Both the position numbers and the translations under genes were made by a program. This document shows positions 51,391 to 61,304 of a DNA stretch of 64,000 bases, piece after piece; position 1 is the first letter of the stretch, and the number at the start of each line of letters is the position of its first letter. The notes below the pieces were generated by a model that was not told the DNA's origin, did not search any database, and was given only the letters and a program-made list of their open reading frames with translations. Origin of the DNA: Candidatus Ruminococcus equi (GTDB lineage: Bacteria; Bacillota; Clostridia; Oscillospirales; Acutalibacteraceae); the NCBI GenBank assembly GCA_018065465.1, contig JAGHTC010000058.1, positions 1-64,000 of the forward strand. The letters are read 5' to 3'.

Positions 51391-52701
51391 TTACTCTCTC
51401 CTTTCTGTTAGTACGGCACAGACAAAATCTTCGCCGTTATTATTTATCGGGGTTACTTTTATATCAAGTGCTTTTTCAACATCTTCTACAGATGTATCAT
51501 CTAAAAACAGGTCATTTTCAAAACGGAGCATAGATGACGAAATAAGAAGTTCGTCGCCTAAGTCCTTATCTTTTAAGCCGTTTATTAAGTCTTTTCCGAC
51601 AATCAAACCGCTGACATTGATTTGTTCACCGAAAAAGTTATTTACGATAGGATAAACATTTACAAAAACATTTTCAAATTTGCTGTGAATTTCATCGGCT
51701 AATTCGCTAAGATACGGTGCAGCCGAAACACCGCAGGCAACAGATACTTTTCTTTTTATGTCTTTGCTACCCTCACGCTCAAATAAAGCGTCCTTTACTT
51801 CTTCTTTGAGCAAAGCGATAAGTCCGACACCGTTTTCGAGTGCAGGAAAATCCTCGTAAAACTCGTAGGGCGGAATTTCTCTGTTCGCTTTTATGTAGAG
51901 TTCATCTGCTGCAAACGCTACCCTGTGGCCGTATTTTTCCATACATTTCTCGCCGAAATGTTCGACTATGTCGAGGGTTTCTTCCGCCTTTTTCTTATCA
52001 AAAGGCTTTATAGGATAGAGGTTTTCACGATATTTTGTGAGTCCGACAGGGACAACAGCAATCATATTTACGCCCATATCGGTCAAATCTTTCAGGGTAC
52101 TTCTCAATTCTTCACCATCATTTATATCGGGGCAACAGACAATCTGGCAGTTGATTTCGATATTATTCTCGGCAAAGCGTTTTAATACCGATAAAGACTC
52201 ACCCGCAAAGCGGTTGTTCATCATTTTGCACCGCAGTTCTTTGTTCGTTGTATGAACAGAAACATTTATCGGGCTGATGTGCATTTTGATAATTCGGGAA
52301 ATTTCGTGTTTGGATAAATTCGTCAGTGTTATGTAGTTTCCGAACAAAAACGAAAGCCGAGAATCGTCATCTTTAAAATACAGTGTATCACGCAGGCCTT
52401 GGGGTAATTGGTCGATAAAACAGAAAATACATTTATTTTTACAACTGTGCTCTTTGTCGATAAGATAAGTTTCAAACTCCAAACCGAGTTCGTCATACTG
52501 GGACTTTTTTAGTTTTATCTTCTTTTCTTTGCCATATATGTCAAGGATAACGAGAGTCAGTTTTTCTTCAAACTGATAAAAACGATAATCAAGTACATCG
52601 ACAATTTCGTTTCCGTTTATGGAAAGCAAGGTATCGCCTGACTTGATTTTGCATTTTTCGGCAGGGCTGTGCCTTTCTACGCTTTTGATTTTTACAGACA
52701 C
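51391..52701 (-). CDS. DUF512 family protein (PDZ-like + radical-SAM-like)
   Basis: PAEKCKIKSGDTLLSINGNEIVDVLDYRFY; EHSCKNKCIFCFIDQLPQGLRDTLYFKDDDSRLSFLFGNYITLTNL. Confidence 0.9.
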   Translation of the reverse strand: MSVKIKSVERHSPAEKCKIKSGDTLLSINGNEIVDVLDYRFYQFEEKLTLVILDIYGKEKKIKLKKSQYDELGLEFETYLIDKEHSCKNKCIFCFIDQLPQGLRDTLYFKDDDSRLSFLFGNYITLTNLSKHEISRIIKMHISPINVSVHTTNKELRCKMMNNRFAGESLSVLKRFAENNIEINCQIVCCPDINDGEELRSTLKDLTDMGVNMIAVVPVGLTKYRENLYPIKPFDKKKAEETLDIVEHFGEKCMEKYGHRVAFAADELYIKANREIPPYEFYEDFPALENGVGLIALLKEEVKDALFEREGSKDIKRKVSVACGVSAAPYLSELADEIHSKFENVFVNVYPIVNNFFGEQINVSGLIVGKDLINGLKDKDLGDELLISSSMLRFENDLFLDDTSVEDVEKALDIKVTPINNNGEDFVCAVLTERRE

Positions 52702-52767
52702 ATTATCCCACCTCTCATTTGTCATACAAAAGGTGGCGGTCAGAATTCCTGCCCGCCACATCAAAAA

Positions 52768-52953
52768 TTATTCTTCTTCCTTGTTGATTACCTGTCTGCC
52801 ATTATACATACCGCAGTTGAGGCAAACCTTATGAGGAGCCTTGTACTCTCCGCAGTTGGGACAGGTCGAAAGTGCGGGAGCGTCGAGTTTCCATACATTG
52901 CTTCTTCTCTTATCGCGTCTTGCCTGAGAGTGTTTATTTGTTGGTACAGCCAT
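52768..52953 (-). CDS. rpmF: 50S ribosomal protein L32
   Basis: MAVPTNKHSQARRDKRRSN; CPNCGEYKAPHKVC. Confidence 0.96.
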   Translation of the reverse strand: MAVPTNKHSQARRDKRRSNVWKLDAPALSTCPNCGEYKAPHKVCLNCGMYNGRQVINKEEE

Positions 52954-52982
52954 TATAAATACCTCCTTACAAATGTATATAA

Positions 52983-53474
52983 TTATTCAAAGAATTGCTT
53001 AAGTGCTTCGAGCCGAGGGTCAATTTCCTGTTTGTCACATTCACAATCGCCGTTGTTTAAGTTGTGTCCACATTTTTGACAGAGACCTTGACAGTCTCCC
53101 TTGCAAAGATACTTAGTCGGCAGATTGAGCAAAATATCGGACGCAACGAGGTCATCGAGTTCCACGCTCATATTCGGTGTTTCAATATAGTCGTCATCAT
53201 CGTCACAAAGACTTTCGATAAGTTTGTGAGAAAAGTCAAAAGAATAATCGGTTTTAACATCTTCAAAGCAACGGTCACAAGGACGGGTATATTCAAAATT
53301 CACTTTTAAATCAAGTGTTACTATACCTGCTCTGTTTTGTGCTTTGGCAAAAACCGAAACGGGAGATGTGAATGGATAAATCCCGTCGAGTTCGATATTC
53401 GACATATCTAGTTCGTATTCCGTTTCTTTTTCTGTATCGAAAGTCAAAAATACTTCTTTGAGTTCAAATAGCAT
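52983..53474 (-). CDS. DUF177 (YceD) family protein
   Basis: CDRCFEDV...CKGDCQGLCQKCGHNLNNGDC; upstream of rpmF as usual. Confidence 0.92.
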   Translation of the reverse strand: MLFELKEVFLTFDTEKETEYELDMSNIELDGIYPFTSPVSVFAKAQNRAGIVTLDLKVNFEYTRPCDRCFEDVKTDYSFDFSHKLIESLCDDDDDYIETPNMSVELDDLVASDILLNLPTKYLCKGDCQGLCQKCGHNLNNGDCECDKQEIDPRLEALKQFFE

Positions 53475-53573
53475 AATAACCTCCGACACACAATAACGCA
53501 CACTAAAACACTATTTGTTATTATATATAACTATAAGGCGAATGTCAATAACAAAATTGCAAAATAAAGAGAA

Positions 53574-53870
53574 AAAACGCCTTGTAGGCGGCTTCAATTA
53601 GGGATAAATAGTCTGAAAATGTGAATATCTGCGAATAACTGCTTCAAAAATACTCGACATACGACAGTATGCCGAGCATTTTGTTCATTGTTCTTCATCC
53701 AAAATTCATCATTTTCAGATGCTTTGCAGTTTAAACGAGAAAAAATCTGTGCATGGTGAAATAAAAAAGTGCAGATATACTGTCGTATATTAAGCTTTTT
53801 TATAAGCCACTGTGCGATTTTTACCGTTTTAAACCTGTTTGCTCCCTAATTGAAGCCGCCCAAGCGTTTT
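53574..53870. mobile_element. MITE-like non-coding element with long terminal inverted repeats
   Basis: 53587-53604 GGCGGCTTCAATTAGGGA and 53843-53860 TCCCTAATTGAAGCCGCC (18/18 inverted), outer arms aaaacgccttgta / caagcgtttt also inverted; no ORF inside. Confidence 0.65.
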
Positions 53871-53879
53871 GCATAAAAA

Positions 53880-54413
53880 TCAAACATCTATTTCAAAAGT
53901 TGCTACATATTCATTAAACATTGAATCGTATTCCCGCATTGTTATCATAAATTTACCCTTGTTATCAAGTGCAACGACATCCTGTGCTTCGCAGGATTCT
54001 CCGACTTTTATGGTTTTCGGAAACTTTATTTCGTCGGTAGTGTAATATGAATATCCTTCTTGGTTCTTCGAATCGACAACATTACCGGACACAAACATAT
54101 AAAGTCCTTCCAAAATGTCATCTTCAAAGCCTAAATTCTCGTATTTATAATCAATCAGATACACAGCCTCGGGACTCAGTCCCTCGTTATATTCGGGTTG
54201 AGGCTGTACCTCTTTTACGCCTGTTATTGTAAAAGAGAGCAAATCGGGTACTGTCCATGTTTCACCGATTTTGTAAATTTTCGAATCGGATTTTCGGCTG
54301 ATTTCCACTTCATCTTCAGTTGCGATATCGGTGTTATCTTCAATTTTCTTTGTACAGCAAGCGAGCGACAGCGTAAGTACCAAGATAAGTAATAAGGCAA
54401 GAACTTTTTTCAT
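53880..54413 (-). CDS. putative lipoprotein, DUF4352/DUF5067-like
   Basis: MKKVLALLLILVLTLSLACCTKK lipobox; 178 aa. Confidence 0.75.
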   Translation of the reverse strand: MKKVLALLLILVLTLSLACCTKKIEDNTDIATEDEVEISRKSDSKIYKIGETWTVPDLLSFTITGVKEVQPQPEYNEGLSPEAVYLIDYKYENLGFEDDILEGLYMFVSGNVVDSKNQEGYSYYTTDEIKFPKTIKVGESCEAQDVVALDNKGKFMITMREYDSMFNEYVATFEIDV

Positions 54414-54430
54414 AAAAACCTCCGCAAATA

Positions 54431-54463
54431 GCAAGGCTCATAAGATTACTTATGAGCCTTTTT
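54431..54463. terminator. terminator hairpin
   Basis: aaggctcataag-atta-cttatgagcctttttag. Confidence 0.7.
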
Positions 54464-54505
54464 AGTTGATATTAAGATTTTATGCTGTAATTGTATATAA
54501 TATGC

Positions 54506-54922
54506 TTAGATTTCCTGACAAACTGCTTTGAGTCCTGCGGGAAGTTCAGCCTCATTTGAAGATACAAGCAAAGTTATGTTAGCCTCGGATTCCTCTGAAA
54601 GGTCGTGCAAACGGGTAACAAAGTTTTCGATACCGTCTACACCGTCTGGGCAAATCTTGAATGTAGAATCAACAAAGATGTCGGTAACATCGTAGTTTCC
54701 TGCACAAATACCGCTCAAAAATCCCAAGAGCATATCGTAGCCGTGTACTCCGTATACATCGGTGTCGATGAGTCTTGCTTTATGAGTGACATCGTAGGTA
54801 AGTTTTGCACCTTTTTCGATGACAACTACATTTCCCGAAGACTTTGCAACTGCCTCGTTAGCAAGTTGGATAAGTCTTTTTGTTTTTCCTGAGCCTTTTT
54901 TTCCGATAATTAATGTAACCAT
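54506..54922 (-). CDS. small P-loop ATP-binding protein of unknown function
   Basis: MVTLIIGKKGSGKTKRLIQLANEA Walker A; VTDIFVDST possible Walker B. Confidence 0.75.
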   Translation of the reverse strand: MVTLIIGKKGSGKTKRLIQLANEAVAKSSGNVVVIEKGAKLTYDVTHKARLIDTDVYGVHGYDMLLGFLSGICAGNYDVTDIFVDSTFKICPDGVDGIENFVTRLHDLSEESEANITLLVSSNEAELPAGLKAVCQEI

Positions 54923-54962
54923 AATTATATATCCTCCTGTGTTTTATATAATCGTAACTAAA

Positions 54963-56300
54963 TTATTTTAATCTCGCTTCGAGCGCTGCTTTCTGGTCTT
55001 CGTAACCGGGCTTGCCGAGCAAAGCGAACATATTTTTCTTGTAACTTTCAACGCCGGGCTGGTTAAACGGATTTACTCCCAAGAGATAGCCGGAAATTGC
55101 ACAGGCTTTCTCAAAGAAATAGATGAGATAACCGAGTTCGAATTCGCCCATATCGGCAACATTCAAAACGATGTTGGGAACACCGCCGTCGTTGTGAGCA
55201 AGTACGGTACCTTCAAATGCTTTTCTGTTTACAAAGTCCATTGTCTTGCCTGAAAGGAAGTTCAAACCGTCGACATTTTCGGGGTCGGTGGAAAGAGTGA
55301 TTTCTCTTTTGCACTTATCAAACAAAACGACTGTTTCGAAAAGATTTCTTCTACCGTCTTGGATGTACTGCCCCATAGAGTGCAAGTCCGTTGAAAAGAC
55401 AACGCTTGCAGGGAAAATACCTTTGTTATCTTTGCCTTCGCTCTCGCCGTAGAGTTGTTTAAACCATTCGTTCATAAGAGTAAAAGCAGGTTCATAAGAA
55501 ACAAGAATTTCGGTAGTCATACCTTTTCTGTAAAGAAGGTTGCGAATAGCGGCGTATTTGTAGCAATCATTTGTGAACAAATCGGGATTGTCAAATTCGT
55601 CCTGTGCTTTCTTTGCACCATCCATCAAAGCGTCGAGGTCGGCACCGGAAACGGCAATCGGGAGAAGTCCTACTGCCGTGAGTACCGAGTAACGACCGCC
55701 GACATCATCGGGTACAACAAATGTTTCGTAACCCTCACGGTCGGCAAGTTGTTTTAGTGTACCTCTTGCTTTATCGGTAGTGCAGAAAATTCTTTCTTTT
55801 GCACCGTCTTTTCCGTATTTCTTTTCGAGGAGTTCTCTGAATACTCGAAAAGCGATAGCCGGCTCGGTTGTTGTGCCGGATTTGGAAATCATATTGATAG
55901 ATACATCTTTACCCTCGCAGATTTCGATAAGTTCAGCAAGTGCTGTTGAACTTATGGAATTACCTGTGTAGTAAATTTGCGGAGTATCTTTGCAAAGTGC
56001 GTTGTAATTCGGGGATTTCAAAAATTCGATAGCAGCCCTTGCGCCGAGATACGAACCGCCGATACCGATAACGATAAAGATATCGGAATTGTTCTTGATT
56101 TTTTCTGCGGCTTTTTTGATTCTTGCAAATTCTTCTTTGTCGTAATCGGTAGGAAGTGTAAGCCAACCGATAAAGTCGTTGCCAAGTCCTGTACCGCTGT
56201 GCAAAGCCTCGTGTGCAAGTTTAACCTGCGGTGCAATCGCTGTGTATTCGTCCTCACGGACGAAGCCTGTTAGATGTTTGTCGCTGAGTTTTGTAGGCAT
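54963..56300 (-). CDS. pgi: glucose-6-phosphate isomerase
   Basis: [57 protein letters not shown]. Confidence 0.97.
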   Translation of the reverse strand: MPTKLSDKHLTGFVREDEYTAIAPQVKLAHEALHSGTGLGNDFIGWLTLPTDYDKEEFARIKKAAEKIKNNSDIFIVIGIGGSYLGARAAIEFLKSPNYNALCKDTPQIYYTGNSISSTALAELIEICEGKDVSINMISKSGTTTEPAIAFRVFRELLEKKYGKDGAKERIFCTTDKARGTLKQLADREGYETFVVPDDVGGRYSVLTAVGLLPIAVSGADLDALMDGAKKAQDEFDNPDLFTNDCYKYAAIRNLLYRKGMTTEILVSYEPAFTLMNEWFKQLYGESEGKDNKGIFPASVVFSTDLHSMGQYIQDGRRNLFETVVLFDKCKREITLSTDPENVDGLNFLSGKTMDFVNRKAFEGTVLAHNDGGVPNIVLNVADMGEFELGYLIYFFEKACAISGYLLGVNPFNQPGVESYKKNMFALLGKPGYEDQKAALEARLK

Positions 56301-56429
56301 CCTATGCCCTCCTTAATATTCCCAAGAAGAACTATACAGTCCATCTATTGTATTATTGTGTCCATTATACAATATTTGGGGTATATTTGCAAGATTTATT
56401 ACATGATTTTTCTGTGAATATTCGGTTAA

Positions 56430-56442
56430 TTCTAATATAGAA
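56430..56442 (-). repeat. copy of intergenic palindrome (TTCTATATTAGAA on minus)
   Basis: 5 nt past the carboxypeptidase stop. Confidence 0.65.
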
Positions 56443-56447
56443 TTATT

Positions 56448-57599
56448 CTACATCTTTACAAAAGCACTAAGGATTTTTGATAATACCGATGAAAACGACA
56501 CTTTTTCAACATCACAGCCAGCATATATACTTATTGATGCGACTTCTTTTCCGTCTAGAGAATATACTATTTTGCCTACTTTATCATCCTTTTTTATCGG
56601 TGCTTCGACACTCTCGGGCATTTCGAGTTCCTCTTTTACAGAATCTTTTTTGCCTTTTTCCACCACTATATTGACATTATCGTCACAATAAAGTTCTACG
56701 AATTCTTCCATACCGTTTTCGACTTTCAGCGGGGATATCGCACTGATATCGGGCTTTATTGTTACCGATTCACAATTTGCAAAACCGAAATCGAGCAAAG
56801 ATGCCGCTTCTTTAAATCTCGCTGTACCGCTCTCTGCACCCAAAACTACGGCACAAAGGGAAAGTCCGTTTCGCTGTGCTGTTGCGGTTATGCAAGAGCC
56901 CGCCTGCGAAGTTGTACCTGTTTTCAGCCCTGTTATACCGTTGTAGGTTTTCAAAAGTTTATTTGTATTTACAATTTGGGTTTCTCCGCCACGCAGGGTA
57001 TCAAGCCAAATTGATGTATAGTCAAAAATCTTTTTGTGCTTTATCAATTCGCAAGACATTATGCCGACATCGTATGCAGAGGTAATATGCCCTTCTTCGT
57101 CAAGTCCGTTGCAGTTTTTGAAAATGGTATCTTTCATACCGAGTTCTTTTGCTCTGTCGTTCATTTTGGCGACAAAATCGTCTTCGCTCCCGCAAATATG
57201 CTCGGCAAGGGCAACGGCACAATCGTTTGCAGATGCTACGGCTGTTGCCTTTATCATATCGTCAACCGTCATCTGCTCGCCTTCTTCGAGCCAGATATCC
57301 GAACCGCCCATCGAGGCAGCGTGCGAGGATGAAGTTACCGTTTCATCAAGAGTAATCTTTCCTTCGTCTAATGCTTCCATAACAAGCAAAAGTGTCATTA
57401 CTTTTGTTATGGATGCACAGGCTCTTTGTTCGTGTGCATTTTTCTCAAAAAGAATTTTACCTGTTGTGGTTTCTACCAAAACAACACTCGGTGAAGTAAT
57501 TTCCTCTTCGGACAACGCACTCACAGGCAAAGAAGACAAGACAAATAATAATGCAAGAATAATCGGTAATACCTTTGAAAATAACTTTTTTACTGACAT
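56448..57599 (-). CDS. D-alanyl-D-alanine carboxypeptidase
   Basis: CASITKVMTLL, ASANDCAVALAEHI, GLKTGTTSQAG. Confidence 0.94.
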   Translation of the reverse strand: MSVKKLFSKVLPIILALLFVLSSLPVSALSEEEITSPSVVLVETTTGKILFEKNAHEQRACASITKVMTLLLVMEALDEGKITLDETVTSSSHAASMGGSDIWLEEGEQMTVDDMIKATAVASANDCAVALAEHICGSEDDFVAKMNDRAKELGMKDTIFKNCNGLDEEGHITSAYDVGIMSCELIKHKKIFDYTSIWLDTLRGGETQIVNTNKLLKTYNGITGLKTGTTSQAGSCITATAQRNGLSLCAVVLGAESGTARFKEAASLLDFGFANCESVTIKPDISAISPLKVENGMEEFVELYCDDNVNIVVEKGKKDSVKEELEMPESVEAPIKKDDKVGKIVYSLDGKEVASISIYAGCDVEKVSFSSVLSKILSAFVKM

Positions 57600-57646
57600 A
57601 AAAACACCCCTTACAATGTATGTAAGAGGTGCTGACTTTATACTAT

Positions 57647-58114
57647 TTATTCAATAATACAGACACAATGAGCGGATATCCCCTCGCATCTTCCCGTAAA
57701 GCCCAAATGCTCTTCGGTGGTGGCTTTTACGGAAATCTGTGAGATATCGACCTCACAGGCATTCGCGATGTTTTCTCTCATTTTTTCGATATAGGGCAAA
57801 AGTTTTGGTTTTTGGGCAATAACGGTGGCGTCTAAATTCACAAGAATATAGCCGTTATTACGCAGAATTTTTACAACTTCTTTCAAAAGTTCAAGGCTGT
57901 TTGCACCTTTATACTTTTCGTCGGTATCGGGAAAATGTTTTCCGATATCACCAAGGGCAGCAGCACCCAAAAGAGAGTCCATAACGGCGTGCAGAAGCAC
58001 ATCGGCATCGGAATGTCCCAAAAGACCTTTTTCAAAGGGAATTTCAACCCCGCCCAAAATCAGTTTTCGGTTTTCTGTAAGTTTGTGAACATCGTAGCCG
58101 TGTCCTATTCTCAT
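57647..58114 (-). CDS. ispF: 2-C-methyl-D-erythritol 2,4-cyclodiphosphate synthase
   Basis: [45 protein letters not shown]. Confidence 0.97.
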   Translation of the reverse strand: MRIGHGYDVHKLTENRKLILGGVEIPFEKGLLGHSDADVLLHAVMDSLLGAAALGDIGKHFPDTDEKYKGANSLELLKEVVKILRNNGYILVNLDATVIAQKPKLLPYIEKMRENIANACEVDISQISVKATTEEHLGFTGRCEGISAHCVCIIE

Positions 58115-58809
58115 AGCAAGCCCATCTTTCTTTTTGATAAAATAGCCAAAGCAAGGGTAATGTCGCTTTGAGTAGTGAGTTTGATATTCGTTGACTTTCC
58201 GAGGACTACCTCAACTTTTTCGCCGAGCATCTCGACCATTGAGCAATCATCGGTGACAGATAATGAATTATCAAGAGTGTTTTTCAAAGCACGAAGATAC
58301 AAAGATTTTTCAAACACCTGCGGAGTTTGAACGGCAAAAAGCCTTGACCTGTCGGGAGTATCGACTACGGTCATATTTTTTGCGACTGTCTTAATCGTAT
58401 CTGTTACATGAGTACCGAGTGTTGCCGCCTTGCAAGCGTAGGCACGCTTTACGACATCTTTGATTTCTTCATCTGTGACAAGTATTCTTGCGCCATCGTG
58501 AATGGCAACGAACTTTGTTTCTTCGGATGTAGCGTTAACACCGTTTTTCACGCTTTCTGTACGGTTATCACCGCCCAATACAACTTTATTTACCTTTGTA
58601 TATCCTTCGCAAATCTCACTCATCTGGTCAAAATCTGCTTTCCTGCATACTACGATAATCTCGTCAATAATCGAACAAAACTGGAACGCAGAAAGAGTAT
58701 ATTCGATAGCGAGGTTGTCTTCAAGCGGTAAAAAATGTTTTGGGACGGACAAGCCCATTCGAGTTGAATTTCCCGCCGCTACGATAACGGCAGAAGTAAA
58801 ATTTCCCAT
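58111..58809 (-). CDS. ispD: 2-C-methyl-D-erythritol 4-phosphate cytidylyltransferase
   Basis: [33 protein letters not shown]. Confidence 0.96.
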   Translation of the reverse strand: MGNFTSAVIVAAGNSTRMGLSVPKHFLPLEDNLAIEYTLSAFQFCSIIDEIIVVCRKADFDQMSEICEGYTKVNKVVLGGDNRTESVKNGVNATSEETKFVAIHDGARILVTDEEIKDVVKRAYACKAATLGTHVTDTIKTVAKNMTVVDTPDRSRLFAVQTPQVFEKSLYLRALKNTLDNSLSVTDDCSMVEMLGEKVEVVLGKSTNIKLTTQSDITLALAILSKRKMGLL

Positions 58810-58822
58810 AATTATTCCTTTA

Positions 58823-58835
58823 TTCTAAAATAGAA
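58823..58835 (-). repeat. copy of intergenic palindrome (TTCTATTTTAGAA on minus)
   Basis: directly abuts the metY stop codon, 13 nt before ispD start. Confidence 0.65.
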
Positions 58836-60101
58836 TTATATTTTGTCAAGAGCCTGTTTCAAATCTTCGATAATATCATCGGCGTTTTCGATACCGACAG
58901 AGAAACGAAGCATATTCGGTGAAATACCTGCATCGACAAGTTGTTCATCGGAAAGCTGGCGGTGAGTTGTTGAAGCAGGATGCAAAACAGAAGTTCTTGC
59001 ATCGGCAACATGGACAACGATTTTTGCAAGTTTCAGGCTTTCCATCAACTTGCACGCCTCGTCTTTTCCACCCTTTACGCCGAAAGAAATTACACCGCAG
59101 GTACCGTTGGGCATATATTTCTTTGCGAGAGTATAGTATTTACTTGATTCGAGTTCGGGATAGTTTACCCACTCGATTTTGTCGTTACCCTCTAAAAACT
59201 TTGCAACTTTCAACGCGTTTTCACAATGCTGTTTTACACGAAGATGCAGAGTTTCGAGTCCCAAATTCAGGAGAAAAGCGTTTTCGGGGGATGCCTGTGT
59301 TCCCAAGTCGCGCATAAGGTGAGTTCTTGCTTTTGTGATATATGCGGCTTTGCCAAATTGCTCGGTATAAACTACGCCGTGATAGGTTTCGTCGGGAGTT
59401 GTAAGCATAGGATAGTCGCCTTTTGTCCAATCAAAGTTACCGGAGTCAACAATAACTCCGCCCAAAGATACAGCGTGACCGTCCATATATTTTGATGTTG
59501 AATGAACTATGATATCTGCTCCCCATTCGAACGGACGGCAGTTAATCGGAGTTGCAAAAGTGTTGTCGATAATAAGCGGAACATTGTGGGCATGGGCAGC
59601 CTTTGCAAAAAGTTCGATATCAATTACATCGAGTGACGGGTTTGTTAAAGTTTCTGTAAATACAGCCTTTGTATTTTCTTTGAAAGAATTATTCAAATCT
59701 TCTTCGCTGATAGTCGGCTCAACAAAAGTAAAGTCGATACCGAGGTCGCGGAGAGTTTTATTGAAAAGGTTAAATGTACCGCCGTAAACCGCTGCGGAAC
59801 AGATAACATGGTCACCTGTGTTGCAGATATTCAAAATGCTGATTAAACTTGCGGCTTGTCCTGCGGATGTTACCATCGCACCGACACCGCCTTCTAATGC
59901 GGCAATTTTTCTTTCTACTGCGTCGAGTGTCGGGTTAGCAAGGCGGGTATAGAAAAAGCCGTCTTCTTCTAAATCAAAAAGTTTGCCGAGAGTTGCTGCA
60001 CTATCGTAAGCATAGGTAGTGCTTTGATAAATCGGCAAAACACGGGGTTCACCGTTTTTCGGCTCGTAGCCTGCTTGTACACATAAAGTTTCAATATTCA
60101 T
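58836..60101 (-). CDS. metY: O-acetylhomoserine sulfhydrylase-type PLP enzyme
   Basis: ETLCVQAGYEPKNGEPRVLPIYQSTTYAYDSA; DIIVHSTSKYMDGHAVSLGG PLP lysine. Confidence 0.93.
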   Translation of the reverse strand: MNIETLCVQAGYEPKNGEPRVLPIYQSTTYAYDSAATLGKLFDLEEDGFFYTRLANPTLDAVERKIAALEGGVGAMVTSAGQAASLISILNICNTGDHVICSAAVYGGTFNLFNKTLRDLGIDFTFVEPTISEEDLNNSFKENTKAVFTETLTNPSLDVIDIELFAKAAHAHNVPLIIDNTFATPINCRPFEWGADIIVHSTSKYMDGHAVSLGGVIVDSGNFDWTKGDYPMLTTPDETYHGVVYTEQFGKAAYITKARTHLMRDLGTQASPENAFLLNLGLETLHLRVKQHCENALKVAKFLEGNDKIEWVNYPELESSKYYTLAKKYMPNGTCGVISFGVKGGKDEACKLMESLKLAKIVVHVADARTSVLHPASTTHRQLSDEQLVDAGISPNMLRFSVGIENADDIIEDLKQALDKI

Positions 60102-60105
60102 ATTA

Positions 60106-60636
60106 TCAACCTCCGAAAAGTTTTTTAATCAATTCCATAACATAATCCGTGCCGAAAACGGCAAGGGCGATAAGCGCCAAAAACAGTATTGCAGTAATAA
60201 CTTTTACTGTTGTGCGTTTTGCTCTGCTCATCGGCTTTTCTTCTTCAAAAGAATTATTATCTTTATATTTCTCTATCATTTGAGTAATTTCGGGAAGCAA
60301 AACTTGAGGCTCAACCTTTACGCTTTCGATAGAAGTTGCGAGTTCGATTGCTTTCGGTAAAGCGGAAAAAGGTACGACTACGGCGATGTTGGAAAGTTTT
60401 ACATCGTAGCCTGTTACAAGGTCATTCGAAACGCCCTGCGGCTGGATATTCTGCTCAACAAACGGGATGTCGTTATCTTTCAAAATACCCGTGAGCAAAG
60501 CACGCTCGGTACCGCCGACCACGGAAAGTCTTACAGGCTCGTTTATGTCAGTTATCTCTTTCAAATTCTTTTTGCATTCGGGACAAATGTTGTCATTTGA
60601 TGAAAAGAGTTTTTTACACGCGTTGCAATATTTCAT
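60106..60636 (-). CDS. zinc-ribbon / DUF2007-like membrane protein
   Basis: YCNACKKLFSSNDNICPECKK, C-terminal TM. Confidence 0.7.
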   Translation of the reverse strand: MKYCNACKKLFSSNDNICPECKKNLKEITDINEPVRLSVVGGTERALLTGILKDNDIPFVEQNIQPQGVSNDLVTGYDVKLSNIAVVVPFSALPKAIELATSIESVKVEPQVLLPEITQMIEKYKDNNSFEEEKPMSRAKRTTVKVITAILFLALIALAVFGTDYVMELIKKLFGG

Positions 60637-60701
60637 CCATACTCCCCCATTCTTTCCTATAATATATCACATCATTTCCCCCTTTGCAAGAAAAAGAAAA
60701 T

Positions 60702-60731
60702 GACTGCAACACATTTTGTCACAGTCATTAA
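60702..60731 (-). terminator. terminator-like hairpin after dpaB
   Basis: minus ATGACTGTGACA-aaat-TGTGTTGCAGTCAT-TTTC. Confidence 0.55.
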
Positions 60732-60734
60732 AAA

Positions 60735-61304
60735 TTATCTGAAAATCGGCTGGGGTTGGATGCCGTTTTGCACGCTTTTGACACTTTCTTCTATCAATTC
60801 AAAATGTGAGATAAGCGAATTCGGTTTTTCAATAGGTGCATCCTGGCTCATCGGAACGAAGTAAATGTTTTTTGTATTTAAAAGTTTTCCGATATTTTGA
60901 GCCGATGCGCCCAAGGCGTCATTTGATGCTATGCACAAAAGGACAGGTTTTTCTACCCGAAGATGCGATTTCACCGCCATAGTTACGGGGGTATCGGTAA
61001 TGCCGTTTGCAATTTTTGACAGGGTGTTTCCCGTACACGGTGCAACAAGCATTATATCGCACATAAATTTCGGTCCTATCGGCTCTGCCGACACTATTGT
61101 ATGAACAATACTCTTTTGTGCTATATTTTCAATTTCGCTTATAAATTCTTTTGCTTTTCCGAATCTTGTGTCTGTGCTATATGCAGTATCTGACATTATC
61201 GGCAGGATATCATAGCCGTTGTCTTTGAGTTTTTTCATCTCATCTACTGCTTTTCTAAAGGTGCAAAACGAGCCGCACATTGCGTAGCCGATGCAAGTTT
61301 TCAC
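60735..61304 (-). CDS. dpaB: dipicolinate synthase subunit B
   Basis: IGYAMCGSFCTFRKAVDEMKKL; flavoprotein-like MLVAPCTGNTLSKIANGITDTPV. Confidence 0.94.
   Translation of the reverse strand: MKTCIGYAMCGSFCTFRKAVDEMKKLKDNGYDILPIMSDTAYSTDTRFGKAKEFISEIENIAQKSIVHTIVSAEPIGPKFMCDIMLVAPCTGNTLSKIANGITDTPVTMAVKSHLRVEKPVLLCIASNDALGASAQNIGKLLNTKNIYFVPMSQDAPIEKPNSLISHFELIEESVKSVQNGIQPQPIFR

Noticed and set aside
57034-57657. 207-aa plus-strand ORF opposite the carboxypeptidase
   Set aside because: Antisense shadow of a conserved gene; no SD or family signature.
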